A stretch of 64,000 bases of DNA from JBBWZH01 sp035544115 (GTDB lineage Bacteria > Actinomycetota > Actinomycetes > Mycobacteriales > CADCTP01): positions 6,634,001-6,698,000 of the forward strand of contig OY970235.1 of the NCBI GenBank assembly GCA_963714145.1. Direction: 5' to 3'. Each line of letters begins with the position of its first letter. Positions within the stretch are counted from its first letter, which is position 1. Below are positions 1 to 10,200 of the stretch, in pieces. The notes under the pieces were generated by a model that saw only the letters and a program-made list of their open reading frames with translations, was not told the origin of the DNA and made no database searches. The translations under genes and the position numbers were made by a program.

Positions 1-465
1 ACCCGGTTCTCGGGCCGGCCAGGCGTGCCGATCGATGCCGATCCCGTCACCCGGGAGGCCTACTCGCACGAGGTCATCTCGTTCGGATTCTGGCCCGGCG
101 ACGACCGGGTCGGTGACGCCGCCTACTACTCCTACACCGCCCCGGAACCCGCCGGGCTACGCGACCAGCCGCTGTCGGCCGGCAGCTGGATCGAATGGGC
201 CGCCGGCTCGTTGGCGGTCCTCCCCTACGAGACGGTCCGCACCGCCCGCTCCCCCGCAGCGACCCTGCTTGCGTTCTGCCATAGCGCCTACGAGGCCGGC
301 GCCCGCCTCGCCGACTGGGACACCACCGGCTTCGAATCGACCTGGTGCCCCACCCCGACCCAACTCCACCAGCTGCACGCCACCGCCACCGCCACCGCCG
401 ACTTCGGCCGCACCGACGAACCTCCCCCGGGCACCCCGGATGCCGCATCGAGGACGACGCGGTAG
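1..465 (+). CDS. DUF5996 family protein, C-terminal part (5' end outside window)
   Basis: The reading frame is open from the first base and ends at 465, so the gene begins outside the window. The visible 154 residues contain the run YSHEVISFGFWPGD, a Pro-rich stretch PEPAGL, and LPYETVRTARSP followed by a C-terminal SAYEAGARLADWD segment, which I recognise as the usual ending of DUF5996 proteins. The biochemical role of that family is not established. The last 20 or so residues are low-complexity and Ser/Arg-rich. The gene is separated from the next by 137 bp and has no visible link to the enediyne genes. Assignment to the family is fairly firm; function is unknown. Confidence 0.7.
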   Translation, partial: TRFSGRPGVPIDADPVTREAYSHEVISFGFWPGDDRVGDAAYYSYTAPEPAGLRDQPLSAGSWIEWAAGSLAVLPYETVRTARSPAATLLAFCHSAYEAGARLADWDTTGFESTWCPTPTQLHQLHATATATADFGRTDEPPPGTPDAASRTTR

Positions 466-602
466 CTGCTGTGCGGTAGCGGCGGTGCGAGTGCCGAGGT
501 GGTCCGCGGTCGCCGTCCAGTCGGTGTCCCGTACGTGTCCAGTCGGCAGCACGAGCCTTCGCCTGTCCCGGATCCGCCGGGCGAGAGACGAAGGGAAATC
601 CT

Positions 603-1133
603 GTGTCACGACTCAAGACCGCGCTGACCGTGGTGGCAGCCGGTGCGTTCGTCGCCGTGCTGGCTACGGCGACGCCGGCCGGAGCGACTCCGGGGCGGGC
701 GCCGGCCGCACCCACCCAGGCCAAGGTGGGCGCCGCGCCGTTCACCCCGAGTCCGGTCGCAGTGCAGCCGCGGGTGCGGCCGACCGGCCCGCTGACCAAC
801 GCGCTCTTCGACGGGCGGTGCGATCAGCTCGTCAACGGCACCGGCGAATTCTGCTTCTACGTGTCGTCGAACTTCGCCGGCCCGGCCGCTGACTTCTACA
901 ACGCCGTGAGCAACCTCAGCATCCTGCGCTACCCGACGCTCACCGCGCTGACCGTCGCCGGGAACCACCAGTCCGGCCGCAACTTCGACCTGCTGTTCTC
1001 AGCCAACCTCTACACCCAGCCCAACGGCGGTGGCCTGCGCGGCGAGGCGCTGCCGGGTAGCGGCGGCAACTTCATCTCCGAATTCGCGAACAAGGTGCTC
1101 TCGCTGCAGTTCCTTCCGCCCGGCACGCCGTAG
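603..1133 (+). CDS. Small secreted protein of unknown function
   Basis: This 176-residue protein starts at GTG 603, eight bases after a GGGAAA-type ribosome site. Residues 1-28 form a typical Sec signal peptide: a basic start (SRLKTA), an Ala/Val-rich core and an AxA cleavage region (PAGATPG). A Pro/Ala-rich linker to about residue 60 precedes a compact domain of about 110 residues holding two cysteines (GRCDQL and EFCFYV), a spacing seen in small disulfide-bonded extracellular proteins such as peptidase-inhibitor-like families. I do not recognise the family with confidence. It lies next to another exported protein and outside the probable cluster border. Confidence 0.6.
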   Translation: MSRLKTALTVVAAGAFVAVLATATPAGATPGRAPAAPTQAKVGAAPFTPSPVAVQPRVRPTGPLTNALFDGRCDQLVNGTGEFCFYVSSNFAGPAADFYNAVSNLSILRYPTLTALTVAGNHQSGRNFDLLFSANLYTQPNGGGLRGEALPGSGGNFISEFANKVLSLQFLPPGTP

Positions 1134-1274
1134 TCCCGACCGGCACGGATCCCCAGTCCTGGCCGGCCCGGCATCCACGCGCCGGGCCGGCCAGTTCCAC
1201 CACCGGCCGGTCGCAGCACCGGTCTTCCCAGTTGTTCCAGTCTTCCAGTTGTTCCAGCATCGCCAGGAGGTCCC

Positions 1275-2180
1275 GTGCTGTCGTCCCGCTCCCGGGTCGT
1301 GCTCGCCGTCGTCGTCGCGGCGGTGACGGCGTCCGGTGTGATCGCGGTGCGCTCCGCCGGCCCGGCGCCGGTGCCCGCCGCGCAGTCGGCGCCGGGCCGG
1401 CCCGCGCCACGCGAGCCGGTGCCGGTGCTGCTGCGCACCGCGGACCTGACGTTGCCGCTGGACGCCTACCAGACCTCCCCGGCGCAGGGTGCCCGCCTCG
1501 GCCGTACCTACCTGGCCCTGCTGGCGGGCTGCCTGCACCGCTTCGGTGTCGGGTTCGTCCAGCCCGGCGGGGTCCGGAGCGGCCCGCGGACCCCGAACGA
1601 GCGCAGGTACGGGCTGACCGACCCGGCCCTGGCCGGCGGCGGCTACTGGGCCGGGGAGCGCGGGCTGGCGGCGCGGCCCACGCCGCCCCGGCAGGCACCC
1701 GAGTTCGGCGCGCTCGTCGGCGGCGGTGGGCCGGCGATGGTCCGCGGCCGGCGGGTGCCCGCCGGCGGGTGCGCCGGCGAGGCCCGGCGCGCGCTGGTCG
1801 CCGGGCACCCGGCCGGTGCCGACCGCGACCTGGGCCAGCGGCTCGCGTCGGCCGTGTTCTTCGCCGCTGAGCGCGAGCCGGCTGTCGTGGCCGCCACCCG
1901 GGGCTGGTCGGACTGCATGCGAGCAGCCGGGTTCCGCTACGCCGGCCCGCTCGACCCGCTGGCCGATCCGCGGTTCGCCGGGCGGCTGACCGCGCTGGAG
2001 GTCCGGGTGGCGCGGGCCGACGTGGCCTGCAAGCGGCGGACCAACCTGGTCGGCGTCCGCTGGGCGGCCGAACTCGCCGGCCAGCGGCGGGTGCTCGCCG
2101 AGCACCGCACCGCCCTCGGACTCACCCGGCAGGCGATCGCCGCCGAGTTGGCGGTGGCGGACCGGACCGGGGTGCGCTGA
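1275..2180 (+). CDS. Secreted or membrane-anchored hypothetical protein
   Basis: The GTG start at 1275 is preceded by a strong AGGAGG ribosome site. Of 301 residues, the first 25 or so (SSRSRVVLAVVVAAVTASGV) form a signal peptide or signal anchor. The mature part is rich in Arg, Ala and Gly and carries four scattered cysteines (in AGCLHRF, GGCAGEA, SDCMRAAGF and VACKRR). The SDCMRAAGF motif followed by a C-terminal helical stretch resembles uncharacterised actinobacterial exported proteins I have seen, but I cannot name a function. It is the second exported protein in a row at this end of the window. Confidence 0.55.
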   Translation: MLSSRSRVVLAVVVAAVTASGVIAVRSAGPAPVPAAQSAPGRPAPREPVPVLLRTADLTLPLDAYQTSPAQGARLGRTYLALLAGCLHRFGVGFVQPGGVRSGPRTPNERRYGLTDPALAGGGYWAGERGLAARPTPPRQAPEFGALVGGGGPAMVRGRRVPAGGCAGEARRALVAGHPAGADRDLGQRLASAVFFAAEREPAVVAATRGWSDCMRAAGFRYAGPLDPLADPRFAGRLTALEVRVARADVACKRRTNLVGVRWAAELAGQRRVLAEHRTALGLTRQAIAAELAVADRTGVR

Positions 2181-2280
2181 CGCCGGCTGCCGCAGTCGAT
2201 CAACCCGCCCGGCTACCTCGCAGGCAGCGACGCCGCCCTGGTCGAGGCGACCAGGGCGGGACGCGGCTGCGGCCGCCCCG

Positions 2281-2706
2281 TCAGCCGACCGTGCACGGGA
2301 CGCCGTTGACGGTGAAGGCAGTGGGCGGGGCAGGGCTGTTCAGGTGGGCCACCGTGAACCCGACGTCGACGCCGGCCCCGGGCTCGACGACGCCGTTGGT
2401 GGCGACGTTCACCGCCACCAGGACGCCGGAGATCGGCCGGCGCGTCGCGTTGCGGACCGCGGTGACCGTCTGCCTGGCGGCGAGCGGGAACTGGAGGGTC
2501 CAGCCGTCGATGACGGTGGCGCCGGTGTTGCGGATCGTCAGGTCGAGGGTGAAGGCCGTGGCCGATGTGGTCACGGTGGGCTCGACCTGGCAGCCGAAGT
2601 TCCCGGCCGCCGCCGGTACGCCGGGAAGGGCGGCGAGCCCCAGGGCGATGGCGCCGACGGCGAGCGTTCGGATCGGTACGGCAGCTTGCCTCATCGTGCA
2701 TCTCAT
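2281..2706 (-). CDS. Secreted stand-alone CBM2-like beta-sandwich protein
   Basis: The protein has 141 residues, with ATG at 2706 after GGAG. A signal peptide (about residues 1-35, ending PGVPAAAG) precedes a single domain of about 105 residues bounded by two cysteines (NFGCQVEP and GVPCTVG). The internal runs DLTIRNTGATVIDGWTLQF and APPTAFTVNG match carbohydrate-binding module family 2. Only one of the tryptophans usual in that family is present; the position normally reading NAAWNGSIAPG reads NVATNGVVEPG here. No catalytic domain is attached, so cellulose binding is doubtful. The fold is an immunoglobulin-like sandwich of about the same size as enediyne apoproteins, but no sequence similarity to those is visible. 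Confidence 0.65.
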   Translation of the reverse strand: MRCTMRQAAVPIRTLAVGAIALGLAALPGVPAAAGNFGCQVEPTVTTSATAFTLDLTIRNTGATVIDGWTLQFPLAARQTVTAVRNATRRPISGVLVAVNVATNGVVEPGAGVDVGFTVAHLNSPAPPTAFTVNGVPCTVG

Positions 2707-2843
2707 GGTGCGTCTCCAACTCGGTCGGCGGGAAAGCGCTCGAACTGCGCCCCGGTTGCGGTGCAGAATTGCGTCGGCGACTGGACGTCCACTGGACGAC
2801 GGGGGTGGACGTAGCCGCCGGCGCGGCCCCCGGGGGTGGTCTG

Positions 2844-5800
2844 ATGCGGATCGGCGTGCTCGGCCCGGTCCGCCTGTGGCGGGACGACGGTGAGCCGGTC
2901 AGCCCGGGTCCGGCCGGCCAGCGGGCGGTATTGGCGTTGCTGGCGTTGGCCGGCGGCCATCCGCTCAGCCGGGGCGAGCTGGTCGACGCGCTGTGGCAGC
3001 AGAGCCCGCCGGCGAGCGTCGCGAACGTGCTCCAGACCTACATCAAACGGCTACGGCGCATCCTGGAACCCGACCGCCGCCCGCGCTCGCGCAGCCGGGT
3101 GCTGCCCGGCGTCGGCGACGGGTACGCGCTCCGGATCGACCCCGACGACGTCGATGTCTTCCGGTTCCGCCGCCTCGTCGCCGCGGCCGCCGCCACCCGG
3201 CGCGACGCCGACCCGTACCGCGCGGTGACGCTGCTCACCGAAGCGCTCGCGCTCTGGGACGGCCCGCCGCTGGTGGACGTCCCGGCCCTGGCCGACCACC
3301 CGAAGGCGGTGGCGCTGGTCGAGGAGCGGTACGCCGCGCTCGGCGCGTACGGCGACGCCATGGTCGCCGCCGGGACCGCCGTCGACGCGCTGCCCACCCT
3401 CGAGGAGGCGGCCGCGGCCCGCCCCTTCGACGAGGCCGGCCAGGCCAGGCTGATCCGGGCCTACCAGGTCGCCGGCCGCCGGGCCCGGGCGTTCGAGCGG
3501 TACCACGAGGTGCGCCACCTGCTCGACGAGGAGCTGGGGGTCGAGCCCGGACCGGAGCTCGCCGCGGCGCACACCGCCCTGCTGCACGGCCCGGATGACC
3601 TCGGTGGCCGGCCGGTCGGCGCGCCGGACCGGGTGGCGCCGGTGCCGGCGCAGCTGCCGGCCGACGTCGCGGGCTTCACCGGCCGCGCCGCCGAGCTGGC
3701 CGCGCTGGACGCCGTGCTGGACGCGCTCGACCGGTCGGCCGCGGCACCCGGCGGTCCGCCGCCGGCGACAGCCGTGGTGCTGTCGGGCACCGCCGGGGTG
3801 GGCAAGACCGCGCTGGCCGTCCGGTGGGCACACCGGGTGCGGCACCGCTTCCCGGACGGCCAGCTCTACGTCGACCTGCGTGGCTACGACCCCGACCGGC
3901 CGGTGCCCCCGGGCGACGCCCTGGCCAGGTTCCTCCGCTCGCTCGGGGTGGCCGGGGCCGACGTCCCGGCCGGCATCGACGAGCAGGCCGCCCGGTTCCG
4001 CAGCCTGCTGGACGGGCGCCGGATGCTGCTGGTCCTGGACAACGCGGCCTCGGTCGAGGCGGTCGAACCGTTGCTGCCCGGCACGCCGTCCTGTGTCGCG
4101 GTGGTGACCAGCCGGGATCTGCTGCCGGCCCTGGTCGCCCGGCACGGCGCGCACCGGATCGAGCTCGACCTGCTGCCCCCCGGCGACGCCGCCGACCTGG
4201 TCCGCGTCCTGGTCGGCGAGCGGGTCGAGGCAGAGCCGGACGCGGTCAGCGCCCTGCTCCGGCAGTGCGCGCGGCTGCCGCTGGCGCTGCGGGTGGCCGC
4301 CGAGCTGATCCTGGCCCGGCCGGCCGCCCCGCTCGCGGATCTCGTCGGCGAGCTGGCCGACCAGCAGCGCCGGCTGGAGGTCCTCGACGCCGGCGGCAAC
4401 CCGCGGACCGGCGTCCAGGCCGTGTTCTCCTGGTCCTACCAGCACCTGTCCGCCGACGCCGCGCGGCTGTTCCGGGCGTTGGGGCTGCACCCCGGCCCCG
4501 ACTTCGACGGGTACGCCGCCGCCGCGCTCAGCGGCGCCGACCCGGCCGCCACCCGGCGGGCGCTCGCCGAGCTCACCCGCGCGCACCTGGTCCACCGCTC
4601 CGGCGCGACCCGGTATGACCTGCACGACCTGCTGCAGTCCTACGCCCTGGTCCTCGCCACCGCCGAGGACACCGGGCCGGCCAGACACGCTGCCCTGACC
4701 CGCGCCGTCGACTACTACGTGCACACCGCCGCCGCGGCGATCGACGCCCTCTTCCCGGCCGAACGGCACCGCCGGCCGGTACTGCGGCGGCCGGCCGCCC
4801 CCGCACCGGCCCTACCGGACGGGCCCGCCGCACAGTCCTGGCTCGACGCCGAGCGGGCCAACCTGGTCGCGACCGCCATCCACGCCGGCGCGCACGGGTG
4901 GCCGCGGCATGCCGTCCAGCTGGCCGTCACGCTGCTGCGATACCTGGAAGCCGGCGGCCATTACGCGGAGGCGGGCAGCATCCACGAGGCCGGGCTGCGG
5001 GCCGCCCGGCAGACCGGGGACCGCGCCGGCGAGGCCCGCATCCGTACCGACCAGGCCGTGATCCTGGCCCAGCGGGGGCGCTACGAGCAGGCGGCGCGGC
5101 ACCTCCGGCAGGCAGCCGCGATATGCCGGCAGACCGGGGACACCGCGGGCGAGGCGCGCGCCGTGGGCAACCTCGGCCACATCCACCAGCGGCAGGGCCG
5201 GCACGCCGAGGCCATCGAGGCGCTGTACCGCGCGGTGCTGCTCTGCCGCCAGGCCGGCGATTCCACCGGCGAGGCCCGCGCCCTCGGCAACCTCGGCCAC
5301 ATCTACCAGCGGGAGGGGCGCCACGCCGAGGCCACCGACGCGCTGCACCGCTCCATCGCCCTCTGCCGGAGCGCCGGCGACGCGGTCGGCGAGGCGTACG
5401 CGCTGGGCAGCCTCGGCCACATCCGCGGCCGCCGGGGCGAGCACGAGGCGGCCGTCGACCACCACCGGCGGGCGCTCGCGCTCTTCCGGCAGGCCGGCGA
5501 ACGGGCCGGGGAGGCGTCCGCCCTGGCCGACCTCGGCGACGCCCACCTGCGCGCGGCCGACCTGCCAGCCGCAACCGGGTACCTCGACGAGGCGCTGCGG
5601 CGGTACCGCCAGCTCGGCGAGCCGGCCGGCGAGGCGCACGCGCTCAACAGCGTCGGCGAGGCCCGGGCGGCCGGCGGACTGCCCGCCGAGGCGCACGCGC
5701 ATCATCGCGACGCCCTCAGGTTGGCCGTCGAGATCGGGGACCGCTATCAGGAAGGCCGCGCCCACACCGGGCTCGCCCGGACCCACCCGGCCGGCGCCGA

Positions 5801-5900
5801 CTCACCCGTCGCCCGCGCGCACCGGGAGCACGCGCGCGCCGCCCACGCCATGCTCGGCGGGCCCCGCGATGGCCTCCTGGACGGCACCAGCGCGGGCTGA
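2844..5900 (+). CDS. AfsR/SARP-type transcriptional regulator (BTAD, NB-ARC, TPR)
   Basis: This 1018-residue regulator starts at ATG 2844 (MRIGVLGPVRLW), which fits the N-terminal DNA-binding domain. Residues about 1-95 are the winged-helix OmpR-like domain; about 100-255 the bacterial transcriptional activation domain, ending in RHLLDEELGVEPGPEL; about 270-600 an NB-ARC ATPase with Walker A GTAGVGKTALAVRW near residue 315 and Walker B LLVLDNAAS. From about residue 700 there are five or six TPR units of about 40 residues with near-identical GEARALGNLGHI cores, visible as DNA repeats between 5000 and 5700. AfsR-type proteins activate secondary metabolism. It lies 1.4 kb from PKSE, so it may act on the cluster, but it could equally be a neighbour. 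Confidence 0.9.
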   Translation: MRIGVLGPVRLWRDDGEPVSPGPAGQRAVLALLALAGGHPLSRGELVDALWQQSPPASVANVLQTYIKRLRRILEPDRRPRSRSRVLPGVGDGYALRIDPDDVDVFRFRRLVAAAAATRRDADPYRAVTLLTEALALWDGPPLVDVPALADHPKAVALVEERYAALGAYGDAMVAAGTAVDALPTLEEAAAARPFDEAGQARLIRAYQVAGRRARAFERYHEVRHLLDEELGVEPGPELAAAHTALLHGPDDLGGRPVGAPDRVAPVPAQLPADVAGFTGRAAELAALDAVLDALDRSAAAPGGPPPATAVVLSGTAGVGKTALAVRWAHRVRHRFPDGQLYVDLRGYDPDRPVPPGDALARFLRSLGVAGADVPAGIDEQAARFRSLLDGRRMLLVLDNAASVEAVEPLLPGTPSCVAVVTSRDLLPALVARHGAHRIELDLLPPGDAADLVRVLVGERVEAEPDAVSALLRQCARLPLALRVAAELILARPAAPLADLVGELADQQRRLEVLDAGGNPRTGVQAVFSWSYQHLSADAARLFRALGLHPGPDFDGYAAAALSGADPAATRRALAELTRAHLVHRSGATRYDLHDLLQSYALVLATAEDTGPARHAALTRAVDYYVHTAAAAIDALFPAERHRRPVLRRPAAPAPALPDGPAAQSWLDAERANLVATAIHAGAHGWPRHAVQLAVTLLRYLEAGGHYAEAGSIHEAGLRAARQTGDRAGEARIRTDQAVILAQRGRYEQAARHLRQAAAICRQTGDTAGEARAVGNLGHIHQRQGRHAEAIEALYRAVLLCRQAGDSTGEARALGNLGHIYQREGRHAEATDALHRSIALCRSAGDAVGEAYALGSLGHIRGRRGEHEAAVDHHRRALALFRQAGERAGEASALADLGDAHLRAADLPAATGYLDEALRRYRQLGEPAGEAHALNSVGEARAAGGLPAEAHAHHRDALRLAVEIGDRYQEGRAHTGLARTHPAGADSPVARAHREHARAAHAMLGGPRDGLLDGTSAG

Positions 5901-6122
5901 CCGCCGCCACCCTGGTAGTCGGCGTTGCACCAGGCCACCGCCTCGACCGCGGCACCGACCGGCCCCACCCCGGCCGCGGGCAGCGGCAGGGTCACCTCGT
6001 CGCGGCCGGGGAGCACGGTGGTCGAACTCGGCTCGACCGGCGGCAGGTACGGGTGCGGCCGGGGCGCGTGCCGTCGCAGCCGCGGCGCAGCCGCCCGGCG
6101 GGAGCAGACTGCCGCCGGCGCC

Positions 6123-6704
6123 TCAGGCCGACACCGGGACCGTGGTGCTGGCCGCCGGTAGGCAACTACAGCCCGTCGCGGTCTGATCGACAGCCCTGGG
6201 TCGCATGTGCAGGACGACGGCGATCACCATCGGTATGAAGACGATCGCATTGTAGAAGAGATGCAGTTCGACCCGCGGAAACAGGAGTTGAAGGACACTC
6301 GTCGGCACCGCGGCGCCGAACAAATATTTGCCGGTCAAAGCCTGCACCAGTAGCAGCAGATGCTCGAAGTGGTGCCATATCTGTATCTTGAGCGCCAGCC
6401 CCCACAGCCTGCGTGAACGCCCCACGAAACCGTGCCGGAGTGTCCAGAGCCCCAGCAACATCAGCAAGGCATAGCCGTAGTGCAGCCACTCGGACGTGAT
6501 CAGGACCGGAAACCACAGACCCAACACGCCACGGGCCTGTGCGGGCTTCCAGCCTAACGTCCATATTTGAGTCGCCTGGCTGACGTGTTCCGACCAGTGC
6601 GCGATGACCACCACCATGAACAAGACAAGAAGCGCTCGATGGTGGGGCCCATTCAACGACCGGAGAATAGGGTTCTCAACGTTAGCGGGACGAGCAATGG
6701 ACAT
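6123..6704 (-). CDS. His-rich integral membrane protein of unknown function
   Basis: I start it at ATG 6704, eight bases after GGGAG; a GTG lies 9 bases upstream. The 193 residues contain about four hydrophobic segments. Histidine and glutamate recur in or beside them: AHWSEHVSQ, EWLHYGY, WHHFEHLLLL, VELHLFYN and VLHMRP. Paired H-x-x-E-H motifs suggest metal or heme binding in the membrane, but I know no characterised family with this pattern. The DNA is visibly richer in A/T than its neighbours and contains a TTA leucine codon (6555-6557). It lies between the AfsR gene and PKSE and may mark the edge of the cluster. Confidence 0.7.
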   Translation of the reverse strand: MSIARPANVENPILRSLNGPHHRALLVLFMVVVIAHWSEHVSQATQIWTLGWKPAQARGVLGLWFPVLITSEWLHYGYALLMLLGLWTLRHGFVGRSRRLWGLALKIQIWHHFEHLLLLVQALTGKYLFGAAVPTSVLQLLFPRVELHLFYNAIVFIPMVIAVVLHMRPRAVDQTATGCSCLPAASTTVPVSA

Positions 6705-7270
6705 CGACGTCACTCCCGTGAGTGCGAGGCACGGCGCGGTGACAGAGAGGGCTGATCCGGCCCATCCGGAGGCTGCATCGGTAGGTTAGCCGCACGATCA
6801 AGCTGACCCGACGCCAGAGTAGCAGCAGTCCATGACCGCCACTGCGCAATATGCGAGAAGCGGGCGCCGCCGAACGTGGGATACGGTCGCGCGAGCCTCG
6901 CCACGGCGGGACTGCCTGCGGAGTTGGCCGCCAAGGGGGTCCGGCGACCGAACCGGAAAGCCAGCCCGGCGGTACCTTCGTCACGGTCGCCGGCCCGGAC
7001 GGCAATGGCCGCGGCTTTCGTCCGCGGCGAGCACGACTGGCAGTTCTTCGGCAATACGCCCACCCCGCAGGACCAAGCCCGAATTAAGCGGCTCGAATCG
7101 AGGTGGCCCGCATGCGGCGACGAGCCATGCGCCGCGGCTTGGTCAGGCCGCCTGCACTCTATCCGGACGCCTCGCCCGGATCTCCGACCCGGTCGCCGGA
7201 AGCCGGCACGTCGTCGCCCTACACTTCTACCCGGCTGGCTGAATAGCCCTCGCTACATCTTGTCCGGTGG
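6705..7270. other. Intergenic region, no convincing gene
   Basis: This 566-bp stretch between the membrane protein gene and the 3' end of PKSE has several open frames, but none shows a good ribosome site with consistent codon use. One frame reads MAAAFVRGEHDWQFFG around 7003-7050, which looks more protein-like than the rest and might be a gene remnant; I could not extend it convincingly. The part next to 6704 should hold the promoter for the membrane protein. Confidence 0.4.
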
Positions 7271-10200
7271 TCAGGCCGACAGGACGGCGAACACCACCGG
7301 CGCGGTAATGCCGTTGACCGTGGTCACCCAGGTGGCCACCCGCGCGTCGCCGGCCGACAGCACCACCCAGCCGCCTTCGCGCACCCGGTACAGGGTCAGT
7401 GTCCGGTCCGCCACCCCGGCCTTGCGCAGGCATTCCAGGGCACACCACAGCCGGGTGCTGGCCACGTCGACATCTTCGCCGGACTCCGCCGTCACCAGGT
7501 CCCGGACGGCGACGAGCCGGTCGCCGAGCAGGCCGGCCCAGTCGTCCACGGCGCGGTGCGCGACCGTTTCGACGTCGCAGCCGAGCCGGGTGGTCCCGGC
7601 CACCACGAGGGTCATACCGGCGCCGTGGGCGGCGGAGATCTCGGCACCGGCCACCTCGGGCCGGCCGTCCGGGCGGTGGCGTACCGTCACCGGGCCACCG
7701 AGGGCGCGGCTCGCGGCCAGCTTGGGTCTGGGCCCGCCGGTCGGCCGGCACGCCCGGGGCCGGATCGGGTTCGACGACCACGGCACGGCTGCCGCCGAGC
7801 ACCCGCTCCAACGTCCGCTCCAGGTAGCCGCTGAGCATCGACGGCACCCACGGCCCGGAGCCGTCCTTCTGGCGTACGGCCCGCAGGGTCAGGCCCTGCC
7901 AACGTTCGACCACCCGGCCGGACGGTTCGAGCACGTCGATGTCGTAGACGTAGCTGTCGCCGTCCTGGGTACGTTCCCGGCCGTCCAGAATCACGTACTC
8001 GACGGCCTGGTCGGCGGGCGCCGCCAGGTACAGCCGCTCGATGCCCTGCGGCAGCAGGGTCGCGTCAGGCACGCAGCACTGGAGCGCGTGCATCACCGCG
8101 TCCCGGGTGCCCGGGTTGGCCAGCACCAGGTCCTGTGGCAGGTACGCGGCGAACCACGGTGCGGGTGTGGTGGTGGACAGTTCCGCCACCGCGTGCCGGG
8201 CGCTGGCCCGCCGGTAGCCGAGCAGGCGTTGGAACCGCTTGCCCTGGAACATCACCGTGCCGTAGAGCTCGGTGATCGGGTCGAGCGGCACGCACGGCAG
8301 CGCGGTGGCATCCGGTGCGGTGCCGCCGGCGGGCAGGGACGGCCGCGGAATCCGGAGCGTGGCGCGGAAGTGGTCGGCGCTGAAGCCGGTGTCCTGGGCC
8401 CGGATCGCCACCGACACCGTCTCGGTGTCCCGGACCAGGGCCGCCACCCGTACGGACGTCGCCGCGCCGGGGCGGACCACGATCGGGCGCACGAACTCGA
8501 CGTCTTCCAGCAGCGGCACACCGGTCCGGCCGAGCACCGCCGTCGCGACCTCGGCCATCGCCTCCATGCCGAGCACCGCGGGGAACAGCGGTTCGCCGTC
8601 CAGCACATGGTCGGACAGGTACGGGTCGCTGCCGGCGGACAGCTCCACCTCGGTGACGAGTTCGACGCTCGGGTAGTGCACCAGCACCCGGTCGACGAAC
8701 CGGGTCAGCGGCAACTCCTGGCTGGTGTCCAGGGGAAGCGTGGGCAGGCCGCCGATCCGGCCGGTGATCGTCAGCACCGGCCCGGCTGACGGGTCGGCCA
8801 GCACCTGGCGCAGCACGCCCAGGCCGTCCTCCACGGAGATCGGGGTGATGCCGTCCCGCACCAGCGCCTCGACCACACCGAGCCGCTCGCCCATCCCGGC
8901 GCCCGACCACACCGACCACTCCATCGCCAGCACCCGCGCCCGCGGGTGCGCGTGGTGGAACTCGACGGCCAGTTCGGTCATCCAGTCGTTGGCGGTGGAG
9001 TAGTGCGCCTCACCGCGCAGGCCGGCACGGCCGATGATGCTGCCGAACGTCACCAGCAGGTTGATCCGGTCCTGGTCCACCGCGGCGAGCGCCGCGCGCA
9101 GGCCGGCGATCTTGACCGCGACGGTGTCGCGGAACGACTCCTCGGTCAGGTTGACGAGCCCGGCCGGATCGTTGCGGCCCGCGCCGTGCATCACCGCGGT
9201 GACCGGGCCGAGGTCGGCCTCGAACCGTGCCACCGCCCCGGCGACCTGCTCGGCGTCGGTCACGTCGGCGCGTTCGTAGCGGCAGACCACGCCCGCGGCG
9301 GCCATCCTGGCCAGGTTCGCCGATATCTCCTCGTCCTGGGCCGGGTCGTCCCGGCCGATCAGGGCGAGTTTCGCGCCGGAATCCTTCGCCACCGCAAGCG
9401 CGCACTCGGCGGTGATGCCCTTGCCGCCGCCGGTGACCAGCAGGACGTCGGTGCCGTCCAAGGGTGTGCCGGTCGGTTGCTCGGCCGGCGGCTGGAGGAC
9501 GTGCAGGACCGGCACGGCGCGCGTGCCGTCGTCGGTGTCGTAGCAGACCTCGCTGAACGACGTGGTGGCCGCGGCCTCGGTGACCACCCGTCGTACCGCG
9601 TCGTCGATCTCGGCCTCGGTCGGCGCAGTGACGTTCGCGAGGGTGACGATCGTGGTCGGTACGTCCGTCGCCTCCAGGAACGCGGTCCGGGCCAGGCCGG
9701 ACGCGCCGAACCTGTGCTGTACCACGACGAACCGGCTGCCCGGTGGCGCGACCGCGGCCGCCTGCCCGGCCGTCAGCAGCAGCCCCACGTGTTCCTCGCC
9801 GCTGTCCGGCAGGCACAGCAGCACACCGTCGCCGATGCCGGCCTTGGCGAGCGCGACCTGCAGCCGCTCGGCGAGCGGGTGGCCGGCCGGGGCGAACACC
9901 TGCCAGCTGCCGGCCGGGCCGGCGCCGATCTCCACCTGAGGCGCCGGAGCCGGGACGAGGTCGAGCGCGAACGGCCGTACCCACGGCCCGACACCGGCCA
10001 CCTCGGTGCTGCCGCCGCCGTCCGGCCCGGACGCGGACAGCTCGTCGATCAGATCGGCCAGCTCGCCGAGGGTCACGGTGGCGAAGTTGGTCGTCGCCTC
10101 CAGCGTGGGCAGGCCGAGCCGGCGGGTGGCCTCGTTGACGAGCTGGCCGACGGTGATCGAGCTCAGGTGCAGGTGGTCGAGCGGGTGGGTGGTCGCGGTG

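Noticed and set aside
2281..2706. Cellulase or chitinase fragment
   Set aside because: It has its own start, signal peptide and stop, and no catalytic domain or linker.
5000..5720. DNA direct repeats suggesting a tandem-repeat locus or CRISPR-like array
   Set aside because: The roughly 120-bp periodicity is explained by TPR units encoded in the AfsR-type regulator.
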